A stretch of DNA of 64,000 bases, taken from positions 248,001 through 312,000 of the forward strand of contig NZ_BDCH01000017.1 in NCBI RefSeq assembly GCF_001613405.1, in the 5' to 3' direction. Source of the DNA: Nocardia crassostreae. Its GTDB lineage: Bacteria > Actinomycetota > Actinomycetes > Mycobacteriales > Mycobacteriaceae. This document shows positions 1 to 8,427 of the stretch, in pieces. A program made the translations under genes and the position numbers. The notes beneath the pieces are model-generated. The model was not told the DNA's origin. It was given only the letters and a program-made list of their open reading frames with translations, and did not search any database. The first letter of the stretch is position 1. Every line of letters begins with the position of its first letter.

Positions 1-1335
1 GATTTTCGCGTCGACCGTGGTGGGGGTCATGCCCGCCAGCAGGATGGGCGAGCGGCCGGTGAGGCGGGTGAAGGCGGTCTCGACGACGATGCGGCCATTG
101 GGCAGGCGCACCGGCTCGGGCGCGAAATCGGCCCAGGCGGGGGCGATTTCGGGGGCGGCGCCCGGGGTGAACAGGCTGCGCTGGCCCGCGCGGGTGGAGG
201 CGGCGAGCACGCCGACGCCGGTGCCCTTCAGCGAGCCGGAGGTGAGGCGGGAGAGCAGATCGCCGGGACCGAGGTCCAGAATCCACTGCGCGCCTTCGGA
301 AACCGTCTCGTCGACAGTCGCGACCCAGTCGATCGGATCGACCAGCACTTCCTGGGCGAGGGAACCGGCCAGCTCGGCGTCGATGCCGCACTGCCCGGCC
401 CAGCCGCGCACCAGTTCGACGGTGTCGGCCAGCGCGGGGTGATGGAAGGCGACCTCGACCGGGATGTCCTCGAAGACCGGCGCGAAGATGGCGCCGCCGC
501 GCTTCTTGGCATCGCGCTCGCGCGCCTGCACGTCGTGGATCTCGGCGCAGCGCCGCCGCACCCGGTCCAGCTGTGCAACCGGGCCGGAGAGCACGGCGCG
601 GCGACGGCCGTTGCGAATGGAGAGCACGGCGGCCTTGTCCGGGGCGACATCCGCGGACAGCTGCTCGACAACGGTCCGCAACTGCTCCGGATCGACATTG
701 GAGACGGCGACCATGGGCGAACGCTCGCCCACCGGCATGAGACCGCGGCGGCGGGCGACCAGACCGGCGGCGGCACCGACGAGCTGGGCGATCGCCAGCA
801 GTTCGGCATCGCGCTGCCCGTGCGCCTGCGCGGCGGTGGCGGCGATCCGGCCCTGCGAGTGCCCGATGACCGCGACCGGAGCCTGCGCGACGATATCGAG
901 GCCCTGCAACCGCAGGGCGCGCAGCGCGGCGACCTGGGTCAGGAACACACCCGGCATGGAGACCGCGGCGGAACGCAACACCTGCGCTGTGGGCGCCGCC
1001 GACACCTCCCCCTGCTCGGGATCGGCGAGTTCTTCCTCCAGCATCCAGGCAATGGGGTCGAAGCCGACCGGCCGCACCACGAGTAGCTGCGCGGCAACGG
1101 GTTCGAGCATGCGCGCGGCCTCGTTGACCAGTGCCGTCAGCTCGGGTTCGAGCGCCGAGTCGCGCCCGATCTCCTCCAGTTCGGTGAGCCACGCAGCCCC
1201 CTGCCCGCCGAATGCGAGGGCGTACGGCGCGCCCCCCAGCAACCGATCCAGCAGCGACGACCTGACTCCTTGTTCCCGGTTCTTTCCAGCCGCCTTGGCC
1301 TTCGCTCCGGTCCCGGTGCTCTCGTTGATCGTCAA
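1..1335 (-). CDS. fas: Type I fatty acid synthase, N-terminal part (truncated by window edge)
   Basis: Minus-strand reading frame open without a stop from 1335 to the window edge. It begins with a TTG codon (1335-1333) preceded by a GGAGAAGG Shine-Dalgarno region. The first residues read LTINESTGTG, followed by an AFGGQGAAW motif around residue 42 and a GHSQG acyltransferase nucleophile elbow. This is the N-terminal acyltransferase region of the giant actinobacterial FAS-I, which makes medium and long acyl-CoA primers for membrane lipids and mycolic acids. About 445 of the roughly 3100 residues expected lie here; the enoyl reductase, dehydratase, ketoreductase and ketosynthase domains are outside. 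No ATG start fits the family N-terminus, so TTG is chosen. Palindromes upstream suggest transcriptional control. Confidence 0.9.
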   Translation of the reverse strand, partial: MTINESTGTGAKAKAAGKNREQGVRSSLLDRLLGGAPYALAFGGQGAAWLTELEEIGRDSALEPELTALVNEAARMLEPVAAQLLVVRPVGFDPIAWMLEEELADPEQGEVSAAPTAQVLRSAAVSMPGVFLTQVAALRALRLQGLDIVAQAPVAVIGHSQGRIAATAAQAHGQRDAELLAIAQLVGAAAGLVARRRGLMPVGERSPMVAVSNVDPEQLRTVVEQLSADVAPDKAAVLSIRNGRRRAVLSGPVAQLDRVRRRCAEIHDVQARERDAKKRGGAIFAPVFEDIPVEVAFHHPALADTVELVRGWAGQCGIDAELAGSLAQEVLVDPIDWVATVDETVSEGAQWILDLGPGDLLSRLTSGSLKGTGVGVLAASTRAGQRSLFTPGAAPEIAPAWADFAPEPVRLPNGRIVVETAFTRLTGRSPILLAGMTPTTVDAKI

Positions 1336-1450
1336 GACTTCGACTTCCTTCTCCTGGCGTCCCCATCCCCACAGGACTGGGCCGCGCTCACGGTGCGCAG
1401 GTGTTCCTCCGGCCAACTGGCCCTGGTAGATGACGAGGATTCCACAAAAT

Positions 1451-1468
1451 CATGAGGATCTCCTCATG
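1451..1468. promoter_or_regulatory. Perfect inverted repeat upstream of fas (operator candidate 1)
   Basis: CATGAGGA-TC-TCCTCATG, an 8-2-8 perfect palindrome 116 bases upstream of the fas start. It shares the CTCATG(TTT) half with the repeat at 1531-1553. Position and symmetry fit a dimeric lipid-responsive repressor or activator such as FasR, but the protein is not identified here. Confidence 0.5.
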
Positions 1469-1530
1469 TTTGGCGTCGCCTAGCACCGCTACTACTGGGT
1501 ATTTCGAGACGCCCGTACCAGAATATTCAG

Positions 1531-1553
1531 AAACATGACCCTCCCTCATGTTT
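1531..1553. promoter_or_regulatory. Perfect inverted repeat upstream of fas (operator candidate 2)
   Basis: AAACATGA (1531-1538) and TCATGTTT (1546-1553) form a perfect inverted repeat with a 7-base pyrimidine-rich spacer. The CATG core and flanking T/A triplets match the repeat at 1451-1468, which suggests two binding sites for the same regulator. Confidence 0.5.
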
Positions 1554-1614
1554 GAACCCCCTGGCGAGGCCGGTTACACCCGTGAAGGAAATGCGAGGGC
1601 CCCTCACATTGCCC

Positions 1615-1633
1615 GTTATAAAATCGTTATAAC
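1615..1633. promoter_or_regulatory. AT-rich inverted repeat
   Basis: GTTATAA-AATCG-TTATAAC, a perfect 7-5-7 inverted repeat about 90 bases upstream of tRNA-Leu. It is unrelated in sequence to the two CATG repeats. It could be an operator or could overlap a TATAAA-like -10 element; its role is unknown. Confidence 0.35.
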
Positions 1634-1724
1634 CCCTGGTAGGGTTACCGACCAGTACGCCACACCTCCCCGGTGCTTCGCGATCCCGCTCAGGCCCGGT
1701 AAAGTTTGGACGGTCGTACCATCA

Positions 1725-1806
1725 GCGCGAGTGGCGAAATTGGCAGACGCGCCAGATTTAGGTTCTGGTGTCCACGGACGTGGGGGTTCAAGTCCCCCCT
1801 CGCGCA
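1725..1806 (+). tRNA. tRNA-Leu (anticodon UAG)
   Basis: An 82-base cloverleaf. The 7-bp acceptor stem pairs GCGCGAG (1725-1731) with CTCGCGC (1799-1805), with discriminator A1806. The D-arm is followed by an anticodon stem CCAGA/TCTGG enclosing loop TTTAGGT, giving anticodon TAG. A long class II variable arm (TGTCCACGGACG region) and a T-arm GGGGG-TTCAAGT-CCCCC follow. The 3' CCA is not encoded. Confidence 0.95.
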
Positions 1807-1819
1807 CAACCTCCCGAGG

Positions 1820-1841
1820 CTCGGCGGCAATCCCCGCCGAG
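1820..1841 (+). terminator. Hairpin downstream of tRNA-Leu
   Basis: CTCGGCGG (1820-1827) pairs perfectly with CCGCCGAG (1834-1841) across a 6-base loop, 14 bases after the tRNA. There is no clear T-run, as is common in actinobacteria, so this is a probable rather than certain terminator. Confidence 0.5.
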
Positions 1842-1949
1842 CGCCCGCTTTGTCCGGTTCCCCGCCGCGGGCTCCCCGCCGAATCACACGGCCGTAACTC
1901 TCCAGCAAACGCCACAGTGCATTCGCGCATCGGGCGTTTGTTCGCCGTA

Positions 1950-3758
1950 CTACCGTCCTTGGTGACCGGCTGTGGTGACGGGCAGGGCAGCGGCGAGGTG
2001 GTCGTTGTCGGCGGAGATTCGGAGGGCTTGGACCAGGCTGCGGTAGAGGTCGTCGGTGGCGAGTAGGTGAGAGTGGGTGCCGGTGGCTCGGATTCGGCCC
2101 GATTCGAGGACGACGATGGTGTCGGCGTCCATGACCGTGGAGAGGCGGTGGGCGACCGTGACCACGGCGGAGTGGGTGGCGCGGCAGCGGATGCAGTCGT
2201 GGATGGCGGCTTCGGTGAGGCCGTCCAGTTGGGCGGTTGCCTCGTCGAGGAGGAGGACGTCGGGGGCGCGAAGGATGGCGCGGGCCAAGGCGATTCGTTG
2301 GCGTTGGCCGCCGGAGACGGCGGTCGAGCTCAAGGGGGTGTCCAGGCCTTGTTCCAGGGTTCGGACCTTGTCGGTCAGGCGGACCTCGTGGAGGACGTGG
2401 CGCAGTTCCTCTTCTGTGGACTCGGGGCGGGAGAGGAGGAGGTTTTCGCGGATGGTGCCGGGCACCAGCGGGGTGTCCTGTTCGACGTAGGCCAGGCGGG
2501 CGCGGATCTGGTCGTGGGTGAGTTCGCGGTAGGGTCGGCCGTCGAGAAGTAGTTCGCCGGTTCGGGTTTCGAGGAAGCGCAGGATCAGGGAGAGCAGGGT
2601 GGTCTTGCCCGCGCCCGAGGGGCCGACGATGGCGGTGTGGCCGCGGCGGGGGATGGCGAGGTCGATGTCGGTCAGGGCGGGGGGCGCATCGGGGGCGAAT
2701 GCCGCTGTCACGCGGCGTAATTCGAGGACAGGTCCGGCCGGGTTCGGCTGGGCTGCGCGCGGGTGGGCGGGTGCGGTGTCGGACTCCAGTTCCAGGCTGT
2801 CCATTTCGCGGATGCGGCCCGCGGCGGCGATGCCGGATTGGAGGGTGGTCATGTGCTGGCCCAGCATGGTGATCGGGTCCAGTAGGCCGAAGGCGTAGAG
2901 CAGGAAGGCGATCAGGGTCGAGACCTGCATGAGGCCCTCGCTCACGCGCCAGGCGCCGATACCCAGGATGAGCAGGATGGCGAGCTGGATGCCGCTCATT
3001 CCGACGCTCCAGGCAATGGCATCGCGGCGCACCGCGCGAATGCCGTGCCTGGTGGATTCCCGCGCGTCGGAAAGGATTCGGTCGGATTGGCTGGTTTCGG
3101 CGCGGCTGGCCTTGACCGTCCGGATGGCGCCCAGCGCGCCCTCGAGCAGGCCGCCGAGCCGCCCGACATGCTCCTGGGCCCGCTCCTGCGCGGTGGCGAT
3201 GCCCGGCATGAGGGTCGCGAACAGGACGACACAGACGAGGACGGCGGCGATCGTGACGCCGAGCAGGACCGAGTCCAGCACGGCCATCAGCACCAGCGTG
3301 CCGATCAGCATGATCGCGCCGTTGATCAGGCCGATCACACTGGAGGACGCCGCCTCGCGCAGCAGCACCGTATCGGAGGTGACCCGGGCGACGAGCTCAC
3401 CGATCGGGCGTCGGGTCACGGCGGGCACGGTGGCGCGGAAGAACCTGCGCACCATGGACTCCCGCGCTTCCAGCACCACCCGCTCCCCCAGCGAGCCGAG
3501 CAGGATCCACTCCCACGCCTGCACCACCACGCCGATCAACAGCAGCCCCAGCAGGACGAGCATCGGGCCGAGCAGCGAGGCCGAGGTGCCGAGCGAGTCG
3601 AGGACCCACTTGGTGACCATGGGCGTCGCCAGGCCCATGGCCGATGCCAGCAGCGCCAGCACCATTCCGAGCCCGATCGTGCGCAGGTGCGGACGAGCGA
3701 AGGACCACAGCACCCGCAGCCGAGGCCAGCGCATGGTTTCTGGAACGATCATCGTCAA
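1950..3758 (-). CDS. ABC transporter, fused permease/ATP-binding protein (exporter type)
   Basis: A 602-residue half-transporter. Six hydrophobic segments in residues 1-310 form the exporter-type transmembrane domain. The nucleotide-binding domain follows: Walker A GPSGAGKTT near 380, Q-loop VEQDTPLVPG, signature SGGQRQRIALARA, Walker B DVLLLDEATAQLD and an H-loop AHRLST. All catalytic motifs are intact, so ATP-driven export of a lipid, peptide or drug as a homodimer is expected. It is divergent from a TetR gene 41 bases away, with a palindrome between them, so repression by that TetR protein and induction by an export substrate is the likely control. The substrate cannot be inferred. Confidence 0.9.
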   Translation of the reverse strand: MTMIVPETMRWPRLRVLWSFARPHLRTIGLGMVLALLASAMGLATPMVTKWVLDSLGTSASLLGPMLVLLGLLLIGVVVQAWEWILLGSLGERVVLEARESMVRRFFRATVPAVTRRPIGELVARVTSDTVLLREAASSSVIGLINGAIMLIGTLVLMAVLDSVLLGVTIAAVLVCVVLFATLMPGIATAQERAQEHVGRLGGLLEGALGAIRTVKASRAETSQSDRILSDARESTRHGIRAVRRDAIAWSVGMSGIQLAILLILGIGAWRVSEGLMQVSTLIAFLLYAFGLLDPITMLGQHMTTLQSGIAAAGRIREMDSLELESDTAPAHPRAAQPNPAGPVLELRRVTAAFAPDAPPALTDIDLAIPRRGHTAIVGPSGAGKTTLLSLILRFLETRTGELLLDGRPYRELTHDQIRARLAYVEQDTPLVPGTIRENLLLSRPESTEEELRHVLHEVRLTDKVRTLEQGLDTPLSSTAVSGGQRQRIALARAILRAPDVLLLDEATAQLDGLTEAAIHDCIRCRATHSAVVTVAHRLSTVMDADTIVVLESGRIRATGTHSHLLATDDLYRSLVQALRISADNDHLAAALPVTTAGHQGR

Positions 3759-3762
3759 ATTA

Positions 3763-3775
3763 GAACATTATGTTC
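3763..3775. promoter_or_regulatory. Palindromic operator between ABC exporter and TetR gene
   Basis: GAACA-TTA-TGTTC, a perfect inverted repeat centred in the 41-base gap between the divergent starts at 3758 and 3800. Position and symmetry fit an operator of the adjacent TetR protein controlling both genes. Confidence 0.6.
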
Positions 3776-3799
3776 CAGTTCGGTCAATCGAGTTATCGT

Positions 3800-4369
3800 A
3801 TGCCCATGAGTGAGACCATCGCGGAGTCCGGCACGCGGGCGCGTACGCGGCGAGCCATCCTCGATGCCGCGGTCACTGTACTGACCCGCGAGCCCGGCGC
3901 CTCCATGGCGACGATCGCGGGCCAGGCGGGCGTGGGCCGCACCACCATGCACCGGTATTTCCCCGAGCGTTCCGACCTCATCGCCGCCCTCAGCGCCGAC
4001 ACCATGGAGAAGGTGAACGCCGCGCACGCGCGAGCCCGGCTCCAGGACGGGCCGATCCTGGATGCGCTGGATCGGCTGTGCCAGGAGTACTTCGAGCTCG
4101 GCGATATCTTCATGCTGTCCTATACCGAGCCGCAGTTGCTGTCCGGGCCCGAGTGGAAACAGCCCTCTCCGCAGGACCGCGAATTCCTGGACTTGATCGA
4201 CCGCGGCCGCACCGAGGGCGTCATCGACAGCCGCCTCGACCCGGCCTGGGTTCAGCAGGTGCTCTGGTCGATGCTGTTCTCGGGGTGGGAACACATCAAG
4301 GAAGGGGCAGCCAGGCACGATGCGCTGAGCCTGTGCCTGCTGACATTCCGTAAGGCCATCAGCCGCTGA
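3800..4369 (+). CDS. TetR/AcrR family transcriptional regulator
   Basis: About 189 residues. The N-terminal helix-turn-helix has TRRAILDAAVTVL and the recognition helix GVGRTTMHRYFPERSDL, typical of TetR. The C-terminal ligand-binding half is helical and not assignable to a substrate. Start codons at 3800 and 3806 (MPMSE) are both possible; no good Shine-Dalgarno is visible, which would fit near-leaderless transcription. It is divergent from the ABC exporter and probably represses it through the GAACA/TGTTC palindrome. Confidence 0.85.
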   Translation: MPMSETIAESGTRARTRRAILDAAVTVLTREPGASMATIAGQAGVGRTTMHRYFPERSDLIAALSADTMEKVNAAHARARLQDGPILDALDRLCQEYFELGDIFMLSYTEPQLLSGPEWKQPSPQDREFLDLIDRGRTEGVIDSRLDPAWVQQVLWSMLFSGWEHIKEGAARHDALSLCLLTFRKAISR

Positions 4370-4403
4370 GCGGTGTGGGAGCGACCGGATTTGCAAAAAT
4401 ATG

Positions 4404-4415
4404 TAGACCGGTCTA
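4404..4415. promoter_or_regulatory. Operator of the LmrA-type TetR regulator (autoregulatory copy)
   Basis: TAGACCGGTCTA is a perfect 12-base palindrome 10 bases before the TetR start at 4426, preceded by AAAAATATG. The same AAAAATATG-TAGA-YCGR-TCTA arrangement recurs at 5058-5069 in front of the next gene, so the pair defines a small regulon. Confidence 0.75.
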
Positions 4416-4425
4416 GTTTTTGGTC

Positions 4426-4983
4426 ATGGGAAGCAAGGGAACCGAGACTCGGCAGCGGATGATCGACGCGACCTTGTCGCTGATCGAGCGGCGAGGTTAC
4501 TACGGCACCGGGCTCAATCAGGTGCTCAATGAGAGCGGCACGCCGCGGGGGTCGTTGTACTTCCACTTTCCCGGGGGGAAGGACGCGTTGATGAGTGCGA
4601 CCATCGAGCAGGGCGCGGAACTGGTTGGGGCGCTGATCGATGCGGCTGAGGACAAGGATGCGCGCACTGCGGTGACGCGGGTGCTGCGGGCGCTGGGTGA
4701 TCGGCTGGAGTCGTCGGGGTGGCAGAGCGGATGTCCGGTGGCGACCGTCGCGCTGGAGGTGGCGGGGACCAATGACGCGGTGCAGGCCGCGTGCTCGGCC
4801 GCGTACCGGCGGTGGACGGAAGCGCTGCGGGTGCGGCTGGAAGCCGATGGGCGGCACGAGAATCCGGGTGATCTGGCGGTGGCGGTGCTCGCTCTCATCG
4901 AGGGGGCACTGCTGCTCGCTCGGACGCATCGGAGCCGTGAACCGCTGGAGCAGGCGAAGCGGACCTTGCGCACGTTGCTCTGA
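4426..4983 (+). CDS. TetR family regulator, LmrA/YxaF-like C-terminus
   Basis: About 185 residues. The DNA-binding domain contains RQRMIDATLSLIERRGYYG and GTPRGSLYFHFPGGKDAL; this PRGSLYFHFPGGK recognition region is characteristic of the LmrA/YxaF subgroup. The middle carries SGCPVATVALE and the end LIEGALLLARTHRS, also typical of that subgroup. An upstream in-frame TTG at 4420 is less likely than ATG 4426. A 12-base palindrome lies directly upstream and an almost identical one precedes the next gene, so it probably represses itself and the epimerase-hydrolase gene. Confidence 0.88.
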   Translation: MGSKGTETRQRMIDATLSLIERRGYYGTGLNQVLNESGTPRGSLYFHFPGGKDALMSATIEQGAELVGALIDAAEDKDARTAVTRVLRALGDRLESSGWQSGCPVATVALEVAGTNDAVQAACSAAYRRWTEALRVRLEADGRHENPGDLAVAVLALIEGALLLARTHRSREPLEQAKRTLRTLL

Positions 4984-5057
4984 CACAACACATCTCGGAC
5001 CTGGCACATTTCGAATGCGCCGCCGCTGGGCGGCGTTTGCTTCGGCTTAAAAATATG

Positions 5058-5069
5058 TAGATCGATCTA
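5058..5069. promoter_or_regulatory. Second copy of the LmrA-type TetR operator
   Basis: TAGATCGATCTA, a perfect 12-base palindrome preceded by AAAAATATG, 12 bases upstream of the ATG at 5082. It differs from the copy at 4404-4415 only in the central YCGR bases and lies over the expected promoter or transcript start. Confidence 0.75.
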
Positions 5070-5081
5070 CTAGGAGTGGTC

Positions 5082-6794
5082 ATGACACATCCCGACAGCA
5101 TTGTGTTCGGCGCGGCCGGGTTCATCGGGCGCGCTCTGGTCGCCCGGCTGCTGGGCGATGGTCACCGCGTGGCGGCGGCGGTGCGGCCCGGCGGTGCGGA
5201 GCGCTTGACCTCGTGGCTCGCGGAGCAGGGCGTCGATCAGGCCGAATTGACCGTGCTCACCAGCGATATCGCCGTTCCGGGCCTGGGTCTGGATCCGGCG
5301 GCGGCACTGGACGATATTCGCGAAGTGTACAACTGCGCGGCCCGATTCGCCTTCGGCCTCGACCCGGCCGAGGCTCGGTGGGTGAATGTGGACGGAGCGC
5401 TGCATGTCCTCGACTGGGCGGCGGCGCGGCCGGGGCTGCGGCGGCTGGTGCATATCAGCGGGTATCGCGTGGATTCCGATATCGCGGGCGACATCGATTA
5501 CGGCACAGGCGCTTACGAGGCGTCGAAGGGTGAGGGCGATCGGCTGCTGCGGGAGCGGGCCGCAGCCATCGGCGCGCCGCTGACCATTGCCAATCCCAGC
5601 ACGGTCATCGGCCCGGGGCAGTACATCGGGCTGGCGGAGATGGTCGAGGATCTGTGGAACGGACGCCTGCCCGCGGTGCCGGGCGGCACCGAAACCTTTG
5701 TGCCCATTGTCGATCTGAACTTCTTCGTGCGATTCCTGGCGCGGCTGCCGGAGCTACCGGAATCGGCGGGGCGGTCCTACACCGTGCTCGATCAGAACAG
5801 CCCGACGCTGCCCGGCCTCGTCCGATCGATCGCCGCGCATCTGCATGTGCCCGCGCCGCGCTTCACCGTCCCCACCCGCTTGGTCGCCACCTTGCCCAAG
5901 GCCGTGACCGGCGCCGACCGGGAGCGGCTCGCCTTCCTGGCCGAGGACGGCTACGACACCGGGGCCGCCGATGCCCTGGCCCGGTCGGCCGGAATCCACA
6001 TGCCGCCCACCGAGTCGGCCCTGCTTGCCTGGGCGGATCACCTGGTCGCCGCCCGGTTCGGACGCGCGCACGCCGATCCCACCGCCGGATCCGCGGACGG
6101 CACCTGGCTGTCGGGCGACCGCCGCGCACCCGATTACGTTTTCCTGCACGGACTTCCACTGGACGGCGATTCGTGGAATCCGGTGCGCGAACTGCTCCCC
6201 GCGTCGAGCCTGGCAATGGACCTGCCCGGTCTGGGCCGGTCGGCGCCCCGTCCCGGATCCTCGACCGAGTGGCTCGACGAACTGCTCGCCGGAATCACCA
6301 CCCGTCCGGTGCTCGTCGGCCATTCCCTCGGCTGCGGCCCTGTGCTCCGCTACGCGGCCGCGCACCCGGAGAAGGTCTCCGGAATCGCGCTGGTGTCACC
6401 GTATTTCCTACAGGACCGGCCCGGAATGCTGGAGCACTCCCCGCTGGCCGCGCCGCTCCTGCGCCGCCTGCCCGCGGCACGCCTGGCCGAACGGCTCGCG
6501 GTGCCGCACGGTCCCGCCATCGACAGCGCCGCCGCCAACCTGCATCGCCTCGGTGTCGCCACCCGTACCGCCACCGCCCTGCGCGCCGCGGCCCGCGAGG
6601 ACCACCGCGCGGAACTGCGAGAGCTCTTGCGCGGCTCGGCCGTTCCCGTCCAGCTGATCGCTGCTTCGGACAATCCACTCACCGTTCCGGCCGATGCGCC
6701 GGTCACCGTTGTCGACAGCGCCGGGCACTACCCCCAGCTGACCCATCCGGCCGCCGTGGCCGCGGCCGTGTCGGAGGCTTTGATCCGCACCTGA
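5082..6794 (+). CDS. NAD-dependent epimerase/dehydratase fused to an alpha/beta hydrolase
   Basis: A two-domain fusion of about 570 residues. Residues 1-325 form an extended short-chain dehydrogenase: Rossmann motif GAAGFIGRAL at the start and the catalytic YEASK (Tyr-x-x-x-Lys) near 150. Residues 350-570 form an alpha/beta hydrolase with an oxyanion HGLPLDG motif, nucleophile elbow GHSLGCG and a late histidine in DSAGHYPQ. ATG 5082 is preferred over GTG 5076 because AGGAG sits 5-9 bases upstream of it. The gene is behind the TetR operator at 5058 and probably acts in ligand-inducible detoxification or catabolism of a carbonyl/ester compound. The fusion of these two folds is unusual; the substrate is unknown. 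Confidence 0.85.
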   Translation: MTHPDSIVFGAAGFIGRALVARLLGDGHRVAAAVRPGGAERLTSWLAEQGVDQAELTVLTSDIAVPGLGLDPAAALDDIREVYNCAARFAFGLDPAEARWVNVDGALHVLDWAAARPGLRRLVHISGYRVDSDIAGDIDYGTGAYEASKGEGDRLLRERAAAIGAPLTIANPSTVIGPGQYIGLAEMVEDLWNGRLPAVPGGTETFVPIVDLNFFVRFLARLPELPESAGRSYTVLDQNSPTLPGLVRSIAAHLHVPAPRFTVPTRLVATLPKAVTGADRERLAFLAEDGYDTGAADALARSAGIHMPPTESALLAWADHLVAARFGRAHADPTAGSADGTWLSGDRRAPDYVFLHGLPLDGDSWNPVRELLPASSLAMDLPGLGRSAPRPGSSTEWLDELLAGITTRPVLVGHSLGCGPVLRYAAAHPEKVSGIALVSPYFLQDRPGMLEHSPLAAPLLRRLPAARLAERLAVPHGPAIDSAAANLHRLGVATRTATALRAAAREDHRAELRELLRGSAVPVQLIAASDNPLTVPADAPVTVVDSAGHYPQLTHPAAVAAAVSEALIRT

Positions 6795-6836
6795 CACCAT
6801 GGGTGGCGGATATCGCTCACAGACAGAAAGGTCGGT

Positions 6837-8297
6837 ATGCCGGAGCGGGATACGGTCGCGTCACTCACGCCGGACGAGGCGCTGGACGAGCTCGAGGTTC
6901 GCTACGACCGGGCCGTCGCCGCGCTGCGGGAGGCGGTGGCGGCCTTCGTCGAGCACAGGGTGACGCCCGACAAGGCGGCACGGGCGGCCGGGGCGTTCGT
7001 CTATCCGGAACTGCGGATCAGCTGGGGCGGAGTGTCCGCGCCGCGGCATCGATCGCGGGCGTGGGGGCGGCTGACCCGGCCGGGGACGTATCGGACCACG
7101 ATCACGCGGCCCGCGCTGCTCCGGGACTGCCTCGTCGAGCAGTTGACCGCCATCGCGGACGACTACGACGTCCGGATCGAGGTCGGCCGCTCGGAGCAGG
7201 AGATTCCGTTTCCGTATGTGATCGACGGCGCGGACCTGGCCCTGGACCGTTCGGTGAGCGCGGATCTGGCGGCCCACTTCCCCACCACGGATCTGGCCGT
7301 GATCGGTGACGAGATCGCGGACGGGCTCATCGACACCGCAGGGCCCCTGCCACTGGGGCATTTCGACGCCTTGCGCACCGATTTCTCGCTGGCGCGTCTG
7401 CGGCATTACACCGGCACACCGCCCGAGCATTTCCAGCCGTACGTGCTGTTCACCAACTACACCCGGTATGTGGACGAATTCGTGCGCTGGGCGGCGGAAC
7501 AGATCGCGGACCCGGACAGCGAATTCGTTGGATTGTCCTGTGCGGGCGGGGCTTTGATCACGCCCGAGACGCGCGATCGGGAGTCGGCGGTCTCGGATCT
7601 GGCCTGGAAGCGGCATCAGATGCCCGCCTGGCATCTGATGTCCGCGCGGGGGCCGGGCATCACACTGGTCAATATCGGTGTGGGCCCGGCCAATGCGAAG
7701 AACATCTGCGACCATGTGGCGGTCCTGCGCCCGCACGCCTGGCTCATGATCGGGCACTGCGGCGGGTTGCGTGAAAGCCAGCGGATCGGCGACTACGTGC
7801 TCGCACACGCCTACCTGCGCGATGACCACGTGCTGGATTCGGTACTGCCGCCGGATATTCCGATCCCGTCCATTGCCGAGGTGCAGCGCGCGCTCTACGA
7901 CGCCACCAAAACCGTCAGCGGGATGCCCGGCGAGGATGTCAAGCACCGGCTGCGCACGGGCACCGTCGCGACGACCGACGACCGCAATTGGGAACTGCGC
8001 TATTCCGCGTCGGCGCTGCGGTTCAACCTCAGCCGTGCCATCGCGGTGGATATGGAGAGCGCCACGATCGCCGCCCAGGGCTACCGGTTCCGCGTCCCCT
8101 ACGGCACGCTGCTGTGCGTATCAGACAAACCGCTGCACGGGGAGATCAAACTGCCCGGGCAGGCCAACCGGTTCTACGAGGGCACCGTCTCCGAGCACCT
8201 GCAGATCGGGATTCGCGCGGTGGAACTCCTACGCGCCGAACACGACAGCCTGCATTCGCGCAAGCTACGGACCTTCAACGAGCCGCCGTTCCGCTGA
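6837..8297 (+). CDS. amn: AMP nucleosidase
   Basis: A 486-residue protein that collinearly matches AMP nucleosidase, which hydrolyses AMP to adenine and ribose 5-phosphate. An N-terminal Amn-specific domain has GAFVYPELRISW and the YVLFTNYTRYVDEF region. The C-terminal nucleoside phosphorylase-like domain has GPANAKNICDHVAVLRP, MIGHCGGLR, and AVDMESATIAAQG, where the Asp/Glu pair would bind the ribose and base. The length is normal for the family. The ATG follows AGAAAGG. It stands 42 bases after the epimerase fusion and upstream of the redox operon, with its own Shine-Dalgarno; a functional link is not evident. Confidence 0.92.
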   Translation: MPERDTVASLTPDEALDELEVRYDRAVAALREAVAAFVEHRVTPDKAARAAGAFVYPELRISWGGVSAPRHRSRAWGRLTRPGTYRTTITRPALLRDCLVEQLTAIADDYDVRIEVGRSEQEIPFPYVIDGADLALDRSVSADLAAHFPTTDLAVIGDEIADGLIDTAGPLPLGHFDALRTDFSLARLRHYTGTPPEHFQPYVLFTNYTRYVDEFVRWAAEQIADPDSEFVGLSCAGGALITPETRDRESAVSDLAWKRHQMPAWHLMSARGPGITLVNIGVGPANAKNICDHVAVLRPHAWLMIGHCGGLRESQRIGDYVLAHAYLRDDHVLDSVLPPDIPIPSIAEVQRALYDATKTVSGMPGEDVKHRLRTGTVATTDDRNWELRYSASALRFNLSRAIAVDMESATIAAQGYRFRVPYGTLLCVSDKPLHGEIKLPGQANRFYEGTVSEHLQIGIRAVELLRAEHDSLHSRKLRTFNEPPFR

Positions 8298-8427
8298 GCG
8301 TACGGTGACCGAACCCGCCTGGGCCGAACGACTTTCGTGCCAAGGCGGCTGATCACGGTGAACCGCAAAGGCTGCCGTGCCGTACTACGGGGTGTTCCAC
8401 ACATACACTTCCGTGGGCAGAGAACTC

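Larger units (their letters stand above)
1336..1724. other. fas upstream / tRNA-Leu upstream intergenic region
   Basis: About 390 bases without a credible gene. The region is less GC-rich than its surroundings and holds three perfect inverted repeats (listed separately). It must contain the fas promoter on the minus strand and the tRNA-Leu promoter on the plus strand. No -10/-35 pair could be assigned with confidence. Confidence 0.6.

Noticed and set aside
1616..1930. Small protein genes around tRNA-Leu on either strand
   Set aside because: Frames run through the tRNA and its hairpin, lack ribosome-binding sites and have no recognisable homology.
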